A stretch of DNA of 64,000 nt from Boesenbergia rotunda (Eukaryota > Streptophyta > Magnoliopsida > Zingiberales > Zingiberaceae), in assembly GCA_024364735.1 (NCBI GenBank), contig JAGFNQ010007711.1, forward strand, positions 50,586 to 114,585. Reading direction: 5' to 3'. The notes beneath the pieces are model-generated. The model saw nothing but the letters and a program-made list of their open reading frames with translations, was not told where the DNA came from and did not search any database. This document shows, piece after piece, positions 59,400 to 64,000 of this stretch (its first letter is position 1; the number at the start of each line of letters is the position of its first letter). Both the position numbers and the translations under genes were made by a program.

Positions 59400-61089
59400 A
59401 ACGGGCCTCCCGGGAGCCGCGAGCCGATGAGGTGGCCGGTTGCCGACCGCGCCTTGCCGTGTCCCTGCAAAACCAAGACCGTCAGCGAACCCGCCAGGGG
59501 AATCCCCGATCAGGCACTCCGACGATCAAGTCAGTCTCCGATGGCAGGTGAGGGTAAAATGAATGGAAACGAGGCAAGGGATGCGAGAACTCGCGCGCGC
59601 GTACCTGCGGTAGGGGGAGTGTCAAGCTTATATAACCGGGGGAGCTGACAACCCTTGTTCGTACTGATGGGGCAAGGGTGTAGTGTTTGTCAGCTCAAGT
59701 AAAGCACCGAAGAGCGACGCGGCATGGCGCGGGGTGCTCTAATAGTACGTGAGTACTGGGTGCGGAGCTAACCGCGTGGAGATGTCAGATGTAGGTAAGG
59801 CATGAGGAACCCCGCTTACCGGATTGTACCCTGGATGTAAGTGTGCGAGGGGGTGTCAGGGCGGGACAGCCCGTACCCCGAGCACCGACTGGCGGGTCCG
59901 AATGCTGGAGGCCGAGTCGGGTAAGAGCCAGGGAGCGTGGGCCGCCACGCGTCCGACTGGTGGAGAGGTGGAGCGCAGGGTACGTCCGGGGTCGGGGGTC
60001 GTCATGAGACAATTCTGATACGAGTCGGCCATCCGGTCTGAGGGATGACCCTGGGAAGGGAGCGTGGCTAGCCACCCGCTAGTGATGCCCAACCCTGTCC
60101 TGGGTCGGGGTAGGCTCGAAGAGTTGGGGCGACTAAGCATTCATCTAGTTGGATGGCTAAAAGGTGGGCCGACCGTCCCTGTCGACGGTCCGATAAACCT
60201 CCTCCCCTTTCCTCCTTTTGAAGGGGTTTCCGGGCACAGGGATCTACCCGTTGATCTGGTTGTTGACCTGTCTGCCAGGCCCTCTGGGTGCCAGGGATCA
60301 AGTCAGTCTCCGATGGCAGGTGAGGGTAAACTGAATGGAAACGAGGCAAGGGATGCGAGAACTCGCGCGCACGTACCTGCGATAGGGGGAGTGCCAAGCT
60401 TATATAACCGGGGGAGCTGACAACCCTTGTTCGTACTGATGGGGCAAGGGTGTAGTGTTTGTCAGCTCAAGTAGAGCACCGAAGAGCGACGCGACATGAC
60501 GCTGGGTGCTCTAACAATACGTGAGTACTGGGTGCGCAGTACAAGGGTACTGGGTGAGGAGCTAACCGCGTGGAGATGTCAGATGTAGGTAAGGCGTGAG
60601 GAACCCCGCTTACCGGATTGTACCCTGGATGTAAGTGTGCGAGGGGGTGTCAGGGCGGGACAGCCCGTACCCCGAGCACCGACTGGCGGGTCCGAATGCT
60701 GGAGGCCGAGTCGGGTAAGAGCCAGGGAGCGTGGGCCGCCACGCGTCCGACTGGTGGAGAGGTGGAGCGCAGGGTACGTCCGGGGTTGGGGGTCGCCATG
60801 AGACAATTCTGATACGAGTTGGCCATCCGGTCTGAGGGATGACCCTGGGAAGGGAGCGTGGCTAGCCACCCACTGGTGATGCCCAACCCTGTCCTGGGTC
60901 GGGGTAGGCTCGAAGAGTTGGGGCAGCTAAGCGTTCATCTAGTTGGATGGCTAAAAGGTGGGCCGACCGCCCCTGCTGACGGTCCGATAAACCTCCTCCC
61001 CTTTCCTCCTTTTGAAGGGGTTTCCGGGCACAGGGATCTACCCGTTGATCTGGCTATTGACCTGTCTGCCAGGCCCTCTGGGTGCCAGG
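59400..61089 (+). mobile_element. Gypsy-type LTR with an internal tandem duplication
   Basis: A GC-rich LTR-like sequence. The block 59524-60295 is repeated at 60296-61089, nearly identical apart from scattered changes and a 20-22-bp local duplication near 60535. Both copies begin GATCAAGTCAGTCTCCGATG and end TCTGGGTGCCAGG. Each holds its own TATA box in AAGCTTATATAACCGGGG (59629-59635 and 60401-60407). Related sequence is at 47500-48400. Outer LTR ends were not fixed. Confidence 0.65.
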
Positions 61090-61563
61090 CTGGTCGGTGG
61101 GCCCGGCCTATGCCCCTACCCGTAGGCATGGTCGGGATCATAAGTGTCCCCCTCGAGTCTAGTCGAAGGAGGCGGCGAGTCCGACTGACTGTACCATCTT
61201 TTGTTCACGTAAGCCTAGCGTCCCAGGAGACCGCAGCCCCGTGGGGGGGGGGCCTTCTCTGTAGGCTTGCTGAAGCCTAGGGATCCTGGTCGGTGGGTGC
61301 GGCTAGCCTGTGCTTACCCCCTTGCTGCTAACAGCTTCAGTGTTCCCGGGTAGCTGGAAATTATCCTCACCACTGCTTACAGCTGGGGATGGTTCCACGT
61401 GTCTTTTCCCCATTCCCTTCCAACCACCGAGGTATTTTTCGTCCATTCCCGAGGAACGAGGTTGGGCGCGAGGCGCCTGGCTTCCTGGGCCCCACTAGGC
61501 CTGCTCCTGCGGCTGCTATTTCCTGCCGCCTTGGCCGTGGCCCACCACCTGGTGGTCCTGCCA

Positions 61564-61700
61564 TCCTATATAACAGCGTTAAGTCCTTTCGTCTTCCACT
61601 CCGACGCATTGTCTTCTCCTTTCCGACTAGGGTTGCAGTTACTTCTAGGTGCTTGTCGCTTCCTTCTGCAGGCTAGTCCTTTCACCTTTTCCGTGTCCCC
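61564..61700 (+). promoter_or_regulatory. TATA box and leader of the transposon ORF
   Basis: CCTATATAACAGCG stands 135 bp before the ATG at 61701. It is followed by a pyrimidine-rich leader. Spacing is normal for a plant promoter, suggesting that this ORF was transcribed from its own start rather than only from an LTR. Confidence 0.5.
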
Positions 61701-63971
61701 ATGGCCTCCTTGTCCCGCAACCCTCACCCGTGGTATGTCACGGCGAGGTCCATTCTCACCCATGGCGACCTCGCGGCCATTAGGGCAGAGTTTCATATTC
61801 CGTCTGACCATGACATTCAGTTGCCCTCTTCCTCGGATCAGCCAGCCACACCGCCGAGGTACTACATTACTGTTTCGAGGGATCACCTACAGGCGGGCTT
61901 GCGCTTCCCCATTCACCCTTTCATTGGCCTAGTGTGCCGCTACCTCCGTATCAACCTGTCTCAGCTGACCCCCAACTCCATCCGCCTCCTCTGTGGGTCC
62001 GCCATCCTCTTCCTGCTATACCGCTGCTCCTCGCCTGCCGAACTTTTCCACCACTTTTTCTACCTGAAGAAGCAGGAATGGGGCGAGTTTGTTTTCCAAG
62101 CTCGCTCTGGGACTTCCTTCCTTTCCTCCCTTCCTTTCGCCAGCAGGGGTTAGAAGGGAGGTTGTTTTTTATCCGCCCCGTGACCTTCCCGACCTGGCCG
62201 CTTAACTTCCGACTGGACTTTTCTCAAATGCCTCCTCATCACACAGATCCCCGGAAGTTTCCTCCCTTTGAGCGCCCCCTCTTCTTATTCAGGAATAAAC
62301 ATTTCCCAGTCGGGCCACTTTTGGCCGAGAACATTCTGTCTGCGTTTGGCCTTAGTCCAGCGTCCTTCATCCGCCCTGTTTCCTTAAGTAAGTGGTTTTT
62401 CCCTGTTACTTAGCCCTTGCCATTTCTTGACCTTTGCTTCTTGGACAGCTGAGATGATGTGCACTGCTGCTCCTGAGGGGGGTTTCGGGTTGGGTCACGC
62501 TGAGGAAATGGAGGAGCGTCTCCGAGCGGTGATAAGAGAGCAGCGGGTGCAGGCTGCGGAGCAGCGGGCCGTGCAGGGGCGGCGCTTAGCCCTACTGGCT
62601 GATCAGGAAGCTTTTCCATCTGGTTCCCCTTCGCCTGCTTCCTCCGCCGAAGAAGGGAAAACTCCACCGTCGGACTCAGAGGATACCCGACCTCTGAGTC
62701 GTTCCTTGTGACGCCCTGGGGGTGCCGGTTCTGTGTCTGTTCCGGCTGATCCCTTGGGGGGCTCTTCTAGTCGGCCCAGCAAAAGACGGAAGGGTGAAGC
62801 GTCGACCGCCATCCTCCCAGCGTTACCGCCATCCTCTTCTGCGGCGTTACCAATGGAACTGATGGTGATGCCCCTGAGGGAGGCATCCCCGCCTTGCCCG
62901 GAAGGACCTACCAGCGAAGGCCTGCTGCATGTGCTGTCGCCCTCGCTGTCTGACTGGCGTCTGAGCATGACCCCGCCGAGCGGTACCGTCCCTACGCGGT
63001 CGAGGGACGTCCGGCTATATGGCCCCATCTCGGACAGGTTCCTGGCCGGCTTGCGGGCGAGTGGCTCAGTGAGCCCTGCCGTCGGGGCGGACGACTTCAT
63101 GGCCTTGGCTACCCAGGTATGTGTCTGTTGGTCCAAAGGGGGCGTGCCTCATTCCTTCTTTGTCTGACGGGTTTGTTTCTTGCAGTCTTGGGCCCAGGGC
63201 TATAGCATGAGTGTGGCTATGCTGACTCATGCCAGGGCTCGGTGTCGTGCTGAGAGGCGTGTGGAAGACCTCGAGGCTCGGCTCCGCCACACCTAGCGGT
63301 CCTCGGATGACGATTCATTGAATGGCTTGAGGGCAGAGGCTATCGGCCTCCAGGACATGTTGCGCCAGACCCAGGAGGAGCTAGAGATCGCCAAAGCTCA
63401 TATCGCCGCTGCCGATGCCGAGGTGCTTCGAGCGGAAGAGCGAGTGATCCAGGTCGAGCAGGCTCACCTCCGCGATCACAAGCGTCAGGGCGAGTTGCAA
63501 ACGGAACTCCTAAGGGCCAGGTCGTACCTCCCCTGGGCCAACGAGGAGATTTTGTCCCTTCAGGCGCAGCTGGCGGTTGAGAAGCAGACGACAGGTTCCC
63601 TTAGGAACCAGCTTCAGGATTTGCGGGGCCTTCGTCCGGCTTGGGACGCGGCTCAGGTGGAATTAGGGGAGCTCCGCGAACGGCAGGCATCCTGGGCTGC
63701 CCTGCAGGCTGAGCTAGCGGAGCTGCGCGCTTATAAAGAGGCTGAAGCGGGTTGATTAGAGGACCACCGCATGGCGTGTTTGAATGATCTGACCCATGCT
63801 GCCGAGATTTCCCGCCGGTTTATGGATGTGATGATGCAATACGGCCTGAACATAATCCGGCATCTCAGGCTTGGTGGGTATTTGTCTCCTGATATGCCCC
63901 CCGACGCAATTTCACTCCCGGACTTATGCGGGGATCTGCCCCTCTCCGTGACTGATCAACTCTTCAAGTGA
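61701..63971 (+). pseudogene. Decayed Transposase_28-type (gypsy Tat-associated) ORF
   Basis: The ORF begins MASLSRNPHPWY. Residues AGLRFPIHPFIGLVCRYLRI and LSQLTPNSIRLLCGSAILF match the Transposase_28 (putative gypsy-type transposon) domain, of unknown function. A 1-bp shift near 62110-62150 moves the frame to FIRPVTFPTWP. An intron (62388-62448, GT-AG) leads to a basic, glutamine-rich and serine-rich part. A second intron (63117-63185) leads to a long coiled coil with heptads (63318-63755). Stops at 62709 (TGA), 63295 (TAG) and 63753 (TGA) interrupt otherwise continuous coding. Each can be explained by a C-to-T change from CGA or CAG. It is a pseudogene of a transposon ORF and may belong to the element whose LTR lies just upstream. 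The window ends 29 bp later. Confidence 0.8.
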
Positions 63972-64000
63972 AGCGAGTGTTTCTGCCTTTTCCATTTCTC

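Noticed and set aside
59785..60886. Repeated frames of about 64-118 codons on both strands
   Set aside because: They appear twice only because the LTR block is duplicated. No domain or start context supports translation.

Overview
The window is nuclear DNA from a flowering plant. Genes are interrupted by GT-AG introns, the protein families are plant ones (CIN-class TCP, CLE peptide, R2R3-MYB, plant MACPF, TPS-b terpene synthase), and the intergenic space is filled with LTR retrotransposon debris. GC-rich coding exons in the aspartic protease and TCP genes, SIRE-like copia elements and Tat-type gypsy ORFs fit a large-genome monocot, perhaps a Zingiberales species. That assignment is an inference, not something the sequence proves.

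Layout. 0.5-1.1 kb: an intronless CIN-type TCP gene with a miR319 target site. 1.9-9.2 kb: copia pol remnant, LTR-like blocks, a gag fragment and a copia LTR. 9.6-9.8 kb: a tRNA-derived SINE-like sequence. 11.8-12.0 kb: a CLE peptide gene. 13.2-16.5 kb: a five-exon membrane-anchored Ser/Thr kinase. 18.4-18.8 kb: an LC8 dynein light chain. 19.3-20.3 kb: a tetraspanin-like gene. 20.8-25.7 kb: an eight-exon tesmin/TSO1-like (CPP) gene. 26.4-31.6 kb: nested copia fragments. 31.9-36.5 kb: a MACPF gene. 37.0-38.5 kb: a single-exon A1 aspartic protease. 39.2-40.9 kb: two inverted-repeat elements and a TA microsatellite. 41.25-45.32 kb: a complete non-autonomous LTR element with TTTAT target duplications and a minisatellite interior. 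46.9-48.5 kb: a SINE with target duplications and a gypsy-type LTR fragment. 49.7-50.6 kb: an R2R3-MYB gene. 51.0-51.7 kb: the 3' half of a receptor kinase cut off by a copia LTR. 51.9-54.6 kb: that retroelement. 56.0-58.3 kb: a seven-exon TPS-b terpene synthase with a damaged second metal motif. 59.4-64 kb: a tandemly duplicated gypsy LTR and a decayed Transposase_28-type ORF.

The genes are individually placed and do not form one pathway. Three gene-dense blocks (11.8-25.7, 31.9-38.5 and 49.7-58.3 kb) are separated by retrotransposon nests. The most unusual material is in the mobile fraction: the minisatellite-filled LTR element, LTRs whose U3 carries clusters of different palindromes, long-TIR elements, and the truncated kinase. 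Two gene models also stand out: the terpene synthase lacking residues in its NSE/DTE motif and the MACPF gene with an unresolved reading-frame break.

All gene models were built by eye from splice signals and family resemblance. Similarity statements rest on remembered family consensus, not on a search.
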